Shown: in pieces, positions 1-5,774 of the stretch
Layout of the letters: each line of letters starts with the position of its first letter
Numbering within the stretch: position 1 is the first letter of the stretch
Source of the DNA: Thiohalospira sp046546335
GTDB lineage: Bacteria > Pseudomonadota > Gammaproteobacteria > Thiohalospirales > Thiohalospiraceae
Assembly: GCF_046546335.1 (NCBI RefSeq)
Contig: NZ_JBKGYA010000078.1
Direction: 5' to 3' (one strand)
DNA: 9,186 nucleotides
Program-made: the position numbers and the translations under genes
The notes under the pieces: model-generated
Databases searched by the model: none
What the model was told of the DNA's origin: nothing
What the model saw: only the letters and a program-made list of their open reading frames with translations

Positions 1-174
1 CTCGGTGAGGGTTACCGGCCAGCCCAGCAGGCGCGCGCGCTCGGCCAGCAGATCGGGGTCGGCGACCACCACCAGGCGGGCCCCGGCGGGCGGGTCAGTG
101 GCCAGCGCCAGGGCCAGGTCGGGGCCGATCCCCGCCGGCTCGCCGGGGGTCAGGGCGACGGTGCGCTCGGTCAT
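1..174 (-). CDS. pdxA: 4-hydroxythreonine-4-phosphate dehydrogenase, N-terminal 58 residues (runs off the window)
   Basis: PdxA is the cytosolic NAD-dependent enzyme that oxidises 4-phospho-hydroxythreonine in the DXP-dependent route to pyridoxal 5'-phosphate. Only the first 58 codons are here. They read MTERTVALTPGEPAGIGPDL and onward; the TPGEPAGIGP block at residues 9-18 is the family's N-terminal signature, followed by a VVVADPDLLAERA stretch where the family has a strand and helix. The start is the ATG at 174-172. It overlaps the surA stop as ATGA, which implies translational coupling; no convincing Shine-Dalgarno sequence precedes it. The position directly after surA matches the known lptD-surA-pdxA operon order. 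The gene is cut by the window edge, so the metal-binding histidines and active site cannot be checked. Confidence 0.93.
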   Translation of the reverse strand, partial: MTERTVALTPGEPAGIGPDLALALATDPPAGARLVVVADPDLLAERARLLGWPVTLTE

Positions 175-1436
175 TCGCCCAGGCGGCGCTCGATATAGGC
201 CTCCGCCCGGAGCTGGCGCAGCCAGCGGTCGATGGTCTCCTCGCTCTTGCGCTGACGGATGAGTTCGCGGGCCTCGTTGCGGCGCGACTCCATCCCGGCG
301 GCCTGACGGCGGCGGTCCTCCACCCGGGCGATGTGCCAGCCGAATTGGGTCTCGAAGGGCTCGCTCACCTCGCCGGGGTCGAGTTCCTCCATGACCGCCT
401 CGAAGTCGGAGGCCATGGTGCCGCTACCCACCCAGCCGAGGTCGCCGCCCTTCTCGGCGGATCCGGGGTCCTCGGAGTGCTCCTCGGCCAGTTCGGCGAA
501 GTCGGCGCCGCCCTCGATCTCCCGGTAGAGGCGTTGCGCCTGGCTGCGGGCGTCGTTGCCGGTAAGCAGGATGTGGCGGACCCGGGTCTGTTCCTCGGTA
601 TCACCGCCGGTGGTGCGCTGCTCCTCGAGCTTGAGAAGGTGAAAGCCACTGGGGGAACGGACCACTTCGCTGATCCCCCCGGCCTCCAGACCCTGGGCGG
701 CCTCGGCCAGGGCCTCCGGCAGGCGGCCGCCGCGGCGCCACCCCAGGTCGCCGCCCTCCAGGGCGTTCTGCCCGTCGGATTCGCGGGTGGCCAGGCGGGC
801 GAAGTCGGTCTCCTCCTCCACGATCTGCTCGCGCAGGGAGGCGGCCTTCTCGCGCGCCGCCTCGACCTCGTCCGGGCTGGCGGCCTCGGGGACCTCGACC
901 AGGATGTGGCGCAGCCGGTATTCCTCGTCCAGGGAGCCCTGGGCGCGGAGGTTGTCCAGGTGGTTCTCCACCTCCTTGTCGGTGACCTGGACCTCCTGCT
1001 GGACCCGGCGCTGCTGCAGACGGGAGATGGTGATCTCGTCGCGGATGTCCTCGCGGAAGGCGGCGTAGTCGATACCGTCGCGCTCCAGTACCTCCCGGAA
1101 CTCCTCCAGCGAGAGGTTGTTCCGGGAGGCGATATCCTGCAGGGCGCGGTTGAGGGTGACGTCGTCCACCTGGATCCGGGTGCGTTCGGCCATCTGCAGC
1201 TGCAGTTGCTGGGTGATGAGTCGATCCAGGACCTGTTTCTCCAGGACCTCCTGCGACGGCGGTTGGACACCCTGTTGCTGGAGCTGCTGGCGGACGGTGC
1301 GCATCTCCCGCTCAAGGTCGCTGGCCAGGACCGCCTCGTCGTTGACCACGGCGACGACGCGCTCGAGGGTCTCCGCCGCCACGGACGGAGCCAGGAGGGA
1401 CAGGGTCAGCAGCAGGGGGGCGAGGATCCGGTACAT
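171..1436 (-). CDS. surA: Periplasmic chaperone / peptidyl-prolyl isomerase SurA
   Basis: SurA escorts unfolded outer-membrane proteins, including LptD, across the periplasm to the BAM complex. The protein is 421 residues (E. coli SurA is 428). Residues 1-21 form a signal peptide (MYRILAPLLLTLSLLAPSVAA) with likely cleavage before ETLERV. Residues 22 to about 150 are the SurA N domain, opening with VVAVVNDEAVLASDLE. Two parvulin domains follow: about 173-273 (starting YRLRHILVEV, with GGDLGW and SPSGFHLLKL) and about 284-375 (starting RVRHILL, with GGDLGWVGSGTM and TQFGWHIARV). A C-terminal helix occupies about 380-421. The ATG at 1436 was chosen over longer in-frame starts because it places the signal peptide at the N terminus and has AGAGG 4 nt upstream; longer starts would run into lptD. 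The lptD stop lies 7 nt upstream, and the surA stop overlaps the pdxA start, so the three genes are almost certainly co-transcribed. Confidence 0.96.
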   Translation of the reverse strand: MYRILAPLLLTLSLLAPSVAAETLERVVAVVNDEAVLASDLEREMRTVRQQLQQQGVQPPSQEVLEKQVLDRLITQQLQLQMAERTRIQVDDVTLNRALQDIASRNNLSLEEFREVLERDGIDYAAFREDIRDEITISRLQQRRVQQEVQVTDKEVENHLDNLRAQGSLDEEYRLRHILVEVPEAASPDEVEAAREKAASLREQIVEEETDFARLATRESDGQNALEGGDLGWRRGGRLPEALAEAAQGLEAGGISEVVRSPSGFHLLKLEEQRTTGGDTEEQTRVRHILLTGNDARSQAQRLYREIEGGADFAELAEEHSEDPGSAEKGGDLGWVGSGTMASDFEAVMEELDPGEVSEPFETQFGWHIARVEDRRRQAAGMESRRNEARELIRQRKSEETIDRWLRQLRAEAYIERRLGE

Positions 1437-1443
1437 GGGGCCT

Positions 1444-3723
1444 CTATCGGTTGGAGTCTGCATCATCTTGCTCGAAGCGTGGTTCATAGCCGTAGATACT
1501 ATCATGCAACATCTCGTCGAGTCGGCTACCGATGGCGGATAGCCCCTTCAGCTCGAATTCCAGGAAGGCGTTGCGATCCACCAGCTCGGCGCGGGTCTCG
1601 TCCGGCCCCGGCTCGGCCTGCTCCTGGTAGCGCCGTGCTACCAGCCGGACCCCCCAGCAGCAGCTGTCGTAGCCAATCCCGAAGAGGACCTCCCGGTGGA
1701 ACTGCTCCCGGAGGTCGTAGCGGTCGTGGAGGATGACGTGCCAGCGGTCGCTGAAGGCCCAGATGGCCGAGGCGCCGGCCTGGCTCAGCTGGTATTCGTC
1801 CACCGCCTCTTCCGCCTCGAAGTCGTTGATGCGGTCACGGTAATCCAGGTTCACCAGGCGGCGAGGGGCGGCCTTGTACTGCAGGCGCAGGGCGCGCTGG
1901 CGGGGGCGGTTGAACTCGGTGTCGTAGAGGAGCGATCCGGTGGCCCGCCAGGGGCCGGCCCCGCCGCGGAGTTCGCCCGCGATATCGCTCTCGGTGGCGG
2001 TAGCCGGCTCCCCGTCCAGGGTGACCTCGCGATCGGTAAAGTAACGGATCTGGCCGGCGCTGGCCGCCAGGTACTCCTCGCCGCTGGTCCGGTCCAGGAA
2101 GCGCGTGGTCACCGCGGTGGTGAGCCGGCGGGTGTCGCCGATGCGGTCCGGGCCGGTGTAGCGGTTGGGCTGAAAGAGCTGGCCGAAGTTGAAGGTCTGC
2201 TCGCCGGTGTCGAAGGTCGGGATGGCCTCCTGATCCCGGTAGGGGATGTCGACGTAGTAGAGCCGCGGCTCCAGGGTCTGCAGCAGGGGCCGGCCCACTT
2301 CCAGGGGGCGTTCCAGGAAGAGGCCGGTGTCCAGCGTCCAGATGGGCAGGCTCCGATCGAATTCCCTGGGCGCGGCCGGGTCGGCCGGGTCCGCATCCAG
2401 GTCCCAGGCGGTGTGGCGCAGGGCGACCCCGGGTCGGAAGAAGGTGGCCGTGGTCTCCAGGGGCCACCCCAGGGTGAGGGTGTGGTCCTGGCGCTTGCCC
2501 ACCCGCCGGTCCTCGTCGTTGCTGGTGAACTCCACGTGCTCCCCCTCCAGCTGCCAGGTGGGGCGGTTGATCGCCCAGGACTCCGGCGTCTCCCAGGTGA
2601 CCTGGGGGCGGCGCTCGTAGGGGGTGCGCTGGTCCTCGTGGATGGGCCGGTAACGCTCGACTCGCCCGTTCACGTCGAGCCAGTCGCCCTTCCAGGCGAG
2701 TTCCGCGGTCTGCTCGGAAAAGCGGGCGGAGGTGCTGGCGAAGCCCTTGCTGATGTCCTCGTGGTAGTCCTCGTCGCTGACCCCCTCGAGGTCGGCGCGG
2801 GTGGAGAAGCCGGCGCCGAGAGTGGACTGGTGCTCGAGCTCGTAGCTGTAGCGGTCGTCGCCGTAGACCTGATCATCCGGGAGATAGTCGCCGCGGATCT
2901 CGCCCTCGCTGTCCTCGGTGAGGTAGCGGAACTCGGCGCCGAGCATCTCGCCCCGGTCGTCGAAGATGCGCGGGATCAGGGTGGCATCGTAGTTGGGCGC
3001 CAGGTTGAGGTAGATGGGGATGGCGATATCGTAGCTGCCATCGTCGGTGTCGACGTCGAAGGTCGGGGAGAGCAGCCCCGTGAGCCGATCCTCGGTGATC
3101 GGGAAGGTCATCCACGGGATGTAGAAGACCGGTACCCCCACCGCCCGGAGTACCGTGTGTCGGGCGTAGCCGCGGCCGCTGTCGTGGTCCAGGGTTACCC
3201 GGGAGGCGTCCAGCAGCCAGTCCTGGCGGCCCGGGTCGCAGGTGGTATAGCGCACATCCCACATCCGCGTGCGGCCATCCGCCAGTCGCCGGATCCGCCC
3301 CGCGCCGCCCCGGGCGTGGGGTTCGGGTACGCGGAAATCGGCCCGCTCGAATTCGCCGGTATCCAGGGCCGACGACATCCGCGCCTGGTCGCCCTCGATG
3401 ACCACGGTATCGTCCCAGAAGCGAAGATCGCCCTCGGCGCGGGCCCGCTCGGTGGTGGCGTTCAGGGTAGCCCGGTCGGCGGTGAGCTGGCGCTCGCCCC
3501 GGCGCAGGGCGACGTCTCCCTCCAGGGTGGAGACGCCGTCGCGGACCAGCTCCACGCGCCGGGCCCGCGCCGACATGGCCCCGTCCGGGGGCGCATCCAG
3601 GGCCGCCGGGGGGAAGGTCAGCGGCGTGCACAGGCCGAAGCGCTCGCTGGCCCGGACCTCGGCGGCCGCCTGGCCGGCGAGGCCGAAGACCAGGACGAGG
3701 AGGGTGAGGATGCGGCTCGGCAA
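1444..3723 (-). CDS. lptD: LPS-assembly outer-membrane protein LptD
   Basis: LptD is the outer-membrane beta-barrel that, with the LptE lipoprotein plugged inside it, inserts LPS into the outer leaflet. It is 759 residues (E. coli 784). Residues 1-21 are a signal peptide (MPSRILTLLVLVFGLAGQAAA). An OstA/LptA-like beta-taco domain spans about 50-150. The barrel follows, opening with the family hallmarks FYIPWMTFPI (200-209), RLTGLLSP (213-220) and YLNLAPNYDATLIPR (238-252). It closes with GYDSCCWGVRLV and a DEMLHDSIYGYEP tail. All four cysteines of the two non-consecutive disulfides are present at 32, 162, 688 and 689, corresponding to E. coli C31, C173, C724 and C725. The start appears to be TTG at 3723-3721: no ATG or GTG is placed to give an intact signal peptide, and ribosome-binding sequence next to it is poor. 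surA follows 7 nt after the stop, and amgK diverges upstream. Confidence 0.97.
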   Translation of the reverse strand: MPSRILTLLVLVFGLAGQAAAEVRASERFGLCTPLTFPPAALDAPPDGAMSARARRVELVRDGVSTLEGDVALRRGERQLTADRATLNATTERARAEGDLRFWDDTVVIEGDQARMSSALDTGEFERADFRVPEPHARGGAGRIRRLADGRTRMWDVRYTTCDPGRQDWLLDASRVTLDHDSGRGYARHTVLRAVGVPVFYIPWMTFPITEDRLTGLLSPTFDVDTDDGSYDIAIPIYLNLAPNYDATLIPRIFDDRGEMLGAEFRYLTEDSEGEIRGDYLPDDQVYGDDRYSYELEHQSTLGAGFSTRADLEGVSDEDYHEDISKGFASTSARFSEQTAELAWKGDWLDVNGRVERYRPIHEDQRTPYERRPQVTWETPESWAINRPTWQLEGEHVEFTSNDEDRRVGKRQDHTLTLGWPLETTATFFRPGVALRHTAWDLDADPADPAAPREFDRSLPIWTLDTGLFLERPLEVGRPLLQTLEPRLYYVDIPYRDQEAIPTFDTGEQTFNFGQLFQPNRYTGPDRIGDTRRLTTAVTTRFLDRTSGEEYLAASAGQIRYFTDREVTLDGEPATATESDIAGELRGGAGPWRATGSLLYDTEFNRPRQRALRLQYKAAPRRLVNLDYRDRINDFEAEEAVDEYQLSQAGASAIWAFSDRWHVILHDRYDLREQFHREVLFGIGYDSCCWGVRLVARRYQEQAEPGPDETRAELVDRNAFLEFELKGLSAIGSRLDEMLHDSIYGYEPRFEQDDADSNR

Positions 3724-3815
3724 GAGTGTGGGTCCCCGGGTTACGGACCTCCCGTGGAGTGGTGGCGCGCAGCCCGCCCTGTGCGGGGTCGCCGGCCGGG
3801 AGGGGCGAGCGCGCT

Positions 3816-3844
3816 AAATTCGCATATGCGGGGCGGGCGTTCAA
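3816..3844 (-). promoter_or_regulatory. Weak candidate promoter for the lptD-surA-pdxA operon
   Basis: Reading the minus strand, TTGAAC (3844-3839) resembles a -35 box. It is followed after 17 nt by GAATTT (3821-3816), a poor -10. The interval contains the palindrome CGCATATGCG. This is the most AT-rich spot in the gap on the lptD-proximal side, which is the main reason to place the promoter here. It would give a leader of about 85-90 nt. In E. coli the lptD-surA operon is partly driven by sigma-E, but I see no good GGAACTT-type -35 box here. Confidence 0.25.
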
Positions 3845-3874
3845 TCCGAGGACGCGCCCCTCCCAGGACGTCCG

Positions 3875-3880
3875 TATACT
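3875..3880 (+). promoter_or_regulatory. Candidate -10 box (TATACT) upstream of the structured element
   Basis: TATACT matches the sigma-70 -10 consensus at five of six positions and stands out in GC-rich surroundings. It would place a transcription start near 3886-3888, about 14 nt before the outer arm of the inverted-repeat element. The expected -35 position (3851-3858, GACGCGCC) is not a match, so an activator or another sigma factor would be needed. GTATAC is itself palindromic, so the box does not by itself define a strand. Confidence 0.3.
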
Positions 3881-3886
3881 TCGGGG

Positions 3887-4005
3887 CGGGCGGTCCAACT
3901 CCCGGCTACCCGATACGCCGTGAAGACGTCCCTGTCGGCTCGACGGCAGCATCCCTGCTGCCGACGATCGGGTATCCGGGACTTGCATCGCCTGCGAGTC
4001 CTTTT
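3887..4005 (+). ncRNA. Candidate structured RNA: three-way junction with twin TCCCTG hairpins, either sRNA or amgK leader
   Basis: An outer stem P1 pairs 3901-3914 (CCCGGCTACCCGAT) with 3967-3980 (ATCGGGTATCCGGG): 13 of 14 positions pair, with one C/T mismatch. Enclosed in it are P2, GACG-TCCC-TGTC (3925-3936), and P3, CGGCAGC-ATCCCT-GCTGCCG (3944-3963). Both inner hairpins carry TCCCTG across the loop and its 3' closing base. A separate hairpin (3979-4001) followed by TTTTC ends the element. Two pairs, G3928-T3933 in P2 and T3984-G3996 in the last hairpin, are G-U wobbles on the plus strand but A-C mismatches on the minus strand. This favours a plus-strand RNA of about 120 nt. It is not recognisable as tRNA, 4.5S RNA, 6S RNA, tmRNA or RNase P RNA. 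The twin-hairpin layout resembles intergenic sequences I recall from other gammaproteobacteria, but I cannot name or verify a family. Confidence 0.4.
3979..4005 (+). terminator. Possible Rho-independent terminator or attenuator hairpin
   Basis: GGACTTGCA (3979-3987) pairs with TGCGAGTCC (3993-4001), giving nine pairs including one T-G wobble, around the loop TCGCC. It is followed directly by TTTT (4002-4005) and then CGGAC. The T tract is short, so termination may be partial. The 5' arm shares two bases (3979-3980) with the outer stem of the preceding element, so mutual exclusion is possible but would be slight. An alternative small hairpin, GTCC-TTTTC-GGAC (3998-4010), overlaps the 3' arm. 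The hairpin sits 72 nt before amgK. Confidence 0.35.
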
Positions 4006-4064
4006 CGGACGAAGTACGCGGACGCCCTCCGCGCCCCTCCTGGGGACGTGGCCCTGCGGGCGTG

Positions 4065-4070
4065 TAGAAT
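4065..4070 (+). promoter_or_regulatory. Candidate -10 box (TAGAAT) immediately upstream of amgK
   Basis: TAGAAT matches the -10 consensus at five of six positions. Its end is 7 nt from the ATG at 4078, so transcription would begin at or next to the start codon and the mRNA would be leaderless or nearly so. That agrees with the lack of any Shine-Dalgarno sequence before amgK. No clear -35 box is seen 16-18 nt upstream (TGGGGACG region, 4041-4048). Confidence 0.4.
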
Positions 4071-4077
4071 GGCGGCC

Positions 4078-5091
4078 ATGGATGCCGAGACCGGAATCGA
4101 TACCCGCCGGGAATGCCTTCAGCAATGGCTGGACGAGGTGGCCCCGGGATCCCGTGTACCCCCCGGTCCACTGGCGGCCGATGCCAGCTTCCGCCGCTAC
4201 TTTCGGGTCGCGACCCCGCAGGGCTCGCGGATCGCCATGGATGCGCCCCCGGGGCACGAGGAGGTCCTGCCCTTCTGGCGGGTCGCCGATCTGCTGCGCG
4301 GCGCGGGGCTCTCCGCGCCGAAGGTCGAGGCCGGCGACCCCGCGCTGGGTTTCCTGCTCCTGGAGGACCTGGGGGACGAGACGGCCAGCCGCGCCCTGGA
4401 CGGCGGGGCCGACCCGGAGCCCCTCTATGCCCGGGCGGTGGATGTCCTGATCCACCTCCAGCGCGAGGTGGGCCAGGCGGACCTGCCGGAGTATGGCCGG
4501 GATGCCCTGCTGGCGGAGAGTGCCCTGCTGGTGGACTGGTTCTACCCGGCCGTGGCCGGGGCGCCCTGCCCGCCGGCGGCGCGCTCGGCCTGGTTCGAGG
4601 CGTGGGAGGCGGCGCTGGACGGGATCGGGGAGCTGCCGCCCACCACGGTCCTGCGCGACTACCACGTCGACAACCTCATGGTCCTGCCGGAGCGCACCGG
4701 CGTCGCCGCCTGCGGTCTGCTGGACTTCCAGGACGCCGTGCTCGGCTCCCCGGCCTACGACCTGATCTCCCTGCTGCGCGACGCCCGGCGGGATGTGGAT
4801 CCCGGGCTGGCGGCGCGCATGGAGGAGCGCTTCCTGGCCGGTCGCCCGGAGCTGGACGGCGAGGCCTTCCGGCGCGCCTGCCGCACCCTCGGCGCCCAGC
4901 GCAATACCAAGATCCTCGGGATCTTCACCCGCCTGGCCCACCGCGACGGCAAGGGGCGCTACCTGGACTTCCTGCCCCGGGTCCGGCGGCTGCTGGCCGA
5001 GGAGCTCATGGCCCCGGAACTGGCGCCGGTGGCCGCCTGGTTCCACGAGCATCTGCCCCTGGAGACCGCCCGGGTGGAGGCCGCGCCGTGA
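4078..5091 (+). CDS. amgK: N-acetylmuramate/N-acetylglucosamine anomeric kinase AmgK
   Basis: AmgK phosphorylates the anomeric carbon of MurNAc (and GlcNAc) with ATP, giving MurNAc-1-phosphate, the first step of the cytosolic peptidoglycan recycling shortcut to UDP-MurNAc. The 337-residue product has an aminoglycoside-phosphotransferase (APH) fold. Visible features are ASFRRYFRV (36-44, glycine-loop equivalent), AMDAPPG (53-59, nucleotide-lobe strand), LLLEDLGDETA (93-103), the catalytic loop LRDYHVDNLM (192-201, catalytic D194 and N199) and the metal-binding LLDFQDA (214-220, D216). A conserved tail contains GAQRNTKILGIFTRLAHRDGK. The first position of the catalytic loop, often His in APH enzymes, is Leu. 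An in-frame ATG at 4069 is an alternative start adding three residues; neither has a Shine-Dalgarno sequence. The stop overlaps murU as GTGA. Its position divergent from lptD and followed by murU supports AmgK over a generic APH. Confidence 0.9.
   Translation: MDAETGIDTRRECLQQWLDEVAPGSRVPPGPLAADASFRRYFRVATPQGSRIAMDAPPGHEEVLPFWRVADLLRGAGLSAPKVEAGDPALGFLLLEDLGDETASRALDGGADPEPLYARAVDVLIHLQREVGQADLPEYGRDALLAESALLVDWFYPAVAGAPCPPAARSAWFEAWEAALDGIGELPPTTVLRDYHVDNLMVLPERTGVAACGLLDFQDAVLGSPAYDLISLLRDARRDVDPGLAARMEERFLAGRPELDGEAFRRACRTLGAQRNTKILGIFTRLAHRDGKGRYLDFLPRVRRLLAEELMAPELAPVAAWFHEHLPLETARVEAAP
5076..5080 (+). promoter_or_regulatory. Ribosome binding site that fixes the murU GTG start
   Basis: GGAGG lies 7 nt before the GTG at 5088, inside the last codons of amgK. 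It decides for this GTG, which yields an N terminus starting directly at the nucleotidyltransferase signature. Confidence 0.8.
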
Positions 5092-5774
5092 GGGCCATCG
5101 TCCTGGCCGCCGGACGGGGCCAGCGCATGCGCCCGCTGACCGATACCACGCCCAAGCCGCTGCTGGAGGTGGCCGGCGAGACCCTGCTGGGGCGCCACCT
5201 GCGCCGGCTCGCCGCCGCCGGTTTCCGGGAGGTGGTCATCAACCACGCCTGGCTGGGCGAGCAGGTGGAGGCGGCCGTCGGGGACGGCAGTGCCTGGGGG
5301 CTGGAGGTGCGCTATTCCCCGGAGGATCCGGCGCTGGAGACCGGCGGCGGGATCGCCGGTGCGCTGCCGCTGCTGGGCAAGGGCCCCTTCGCCGTGGTCA
5401 ATGGCGATGTCTTCACCGATTACCCCTTCGAGCAGCTCCCGGCGGAGCCGGCCGGCCAGGGCCACCTGGTCCTGGCCCCCAATCCCGACCACCACGCCGG
5501 CGGCGACTTCTCCCTGGAGGCGGGGCGCGTGCGGGCATCGGGGGAGACGAGCCATACCTATACGGGAATTGCCGTCCTGCGGCCCTCCCTCTTCGCCGAC
5601 CGCCGGGTGGAGCCCTTCCCGCTGGGCCCCCTGCTGCAGGAGGCTGCGGGCCGTGACGAGCTCGCCGGCGAGCTCTATACCGGGGTGTGGAACGATGTGG
5701 GGACGCCGGGGCGGCTGGATGCGCTGCGCCGGCAGCATGGCGACGCGATGGAGGTGACCCGTGGCGGTGAGTGA
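5088..5774 (+). CDS. murU: N-acetylmuramate alpha-1-phosphate uridylyltransferase MurU
   Basis: MurU transfers UMP from UTP to MurNAc-1-phosphate, giving UDP-MurNAc and completing the bypass started by AmgK. In Pseudomonas this bypass underlies intrinsic fosfomycin tolerance, because it avoids MurA. The product is 228 residues, close to the roughly 223 of Pseudomonas putida MurU. The nucleotidyltransferase signature LAAGRGQRMRPLT with TPKPLL spans residues 6-26. VINHAWLGEQV (50-60) and LETGGGI (83-89) are MurU-like. VNGDVFTDY (104-112) carries the metal-binding D107, and WNDVGTPGRL (201-210) the second aspartate, D203. The gene starts at GTG, overlaps amgK by 4 nt, and its 3' end overlaps the next gene by 14 nt, so the three genes look like one translationally coupled operon. 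Confidence 0.95.
   Translation: MRAIVLAAGRGQRMRPLTDTTPKPLLEVAGETLLGRHLRRLAAAGFREVVINHAWLGEQVEAAVGDGSAWGLEVRYSPEDPALETGGGIAGALPLLGKGPFAVVNGDVFTDYPFEQLPAEPAGQGHLVLAPNPDHHAGGDFSLEAGRVRASGETSHTYTGIAVLRPSLFADRRVEPFPLGPLLQEAAGRDELAGELYTGVWNDVGTPGRLDALRRQHGDAMEVTRGGE

Larger units (their letters stand above)
3854..4049 (+). repeat. Imperfect direct repeats flanking the structured intergenic element
   Basis: GCGCCCCTCC followed by GGACGT occurs twice in the same orientation. The first copy is 3854-3871 (2 nt, CA, between the two parts) and the second is 4031-4049 (3 nt, TGG, between the two parts). The copies bracket the inverted-repeat element and its terminator-like hairpin. They could be paired regulator sites, remnants of a duplication, or coincidence in GC-rich DNA. 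I see no transposase, terminal inverted repeat or target-site duplication. Confidence 0.45.
3724..4077. other. Divergent intergenic region between lptD and amgK
   Basis: This 354-nt gap separates two divergent operons and has no credible coding sequence; open frames across it are antisense extensions caused by high GC. It contains an AT-rich island with a perfect palindrome, CGCATATGCG (3821-3830), a TATACT box (3875-3880), a nested inverted-repeat element (3901-3980), a terminator-like hairpin (3979-4005) and a TAGAAT box just before amgK (4065-4070). Two direct repeats are also present: GCGCCCCTCC at 3854 and 4031, and CGGGGCGGGCG at 3829 and 3882. A 5-bp hairpin, GGTCC/GGACC, at 3731-3749 lies just upstream of the lptD start. 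The parts are listed separately. Confidence 0.9.

Noticed and set aside
333..1736. Plus-strand 467-residue open frame over surA
   Set aside because: Antisense shadow of surA; repetitive composition and no ribosome binding site or motifs, whereas surA on the other strand is unambiguous.
3887..4005. tRNA, 4.5S RNA or other housekeeping RNA
   Set aside because: No T-loop or CCA end, no GGAAGGAAGCAGCC-type signal recognition motif, and no match to the cores of tmRNA, 6S or RNase P RNA.
1696..4068. Long plus-strand open frame running into amgK (1131 residues in all)
   Set aside because: Only the last 337 residues are AmgK. The upstream part is antisense to lptD and the intergenic gap, has Val/Gly/Leu-rich low-complexity composition and no family motif, as expected from stop-poor GC-rich DNA.
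2873..4171. Minus-strand 432-residue open frame over the lptD start and the intergenic gap
   Set aside because: Pro/Arg/Gly-rich shadow frame that crosses the real lptD coding region and the start of amgK.
3920..4450. Small plus-strand frame starting MKTSLSARRQHPCC in the structured element
   Set aside because: Translates the inverted repeats and then an alternate frame of amgK; better explained as non-coding structure.
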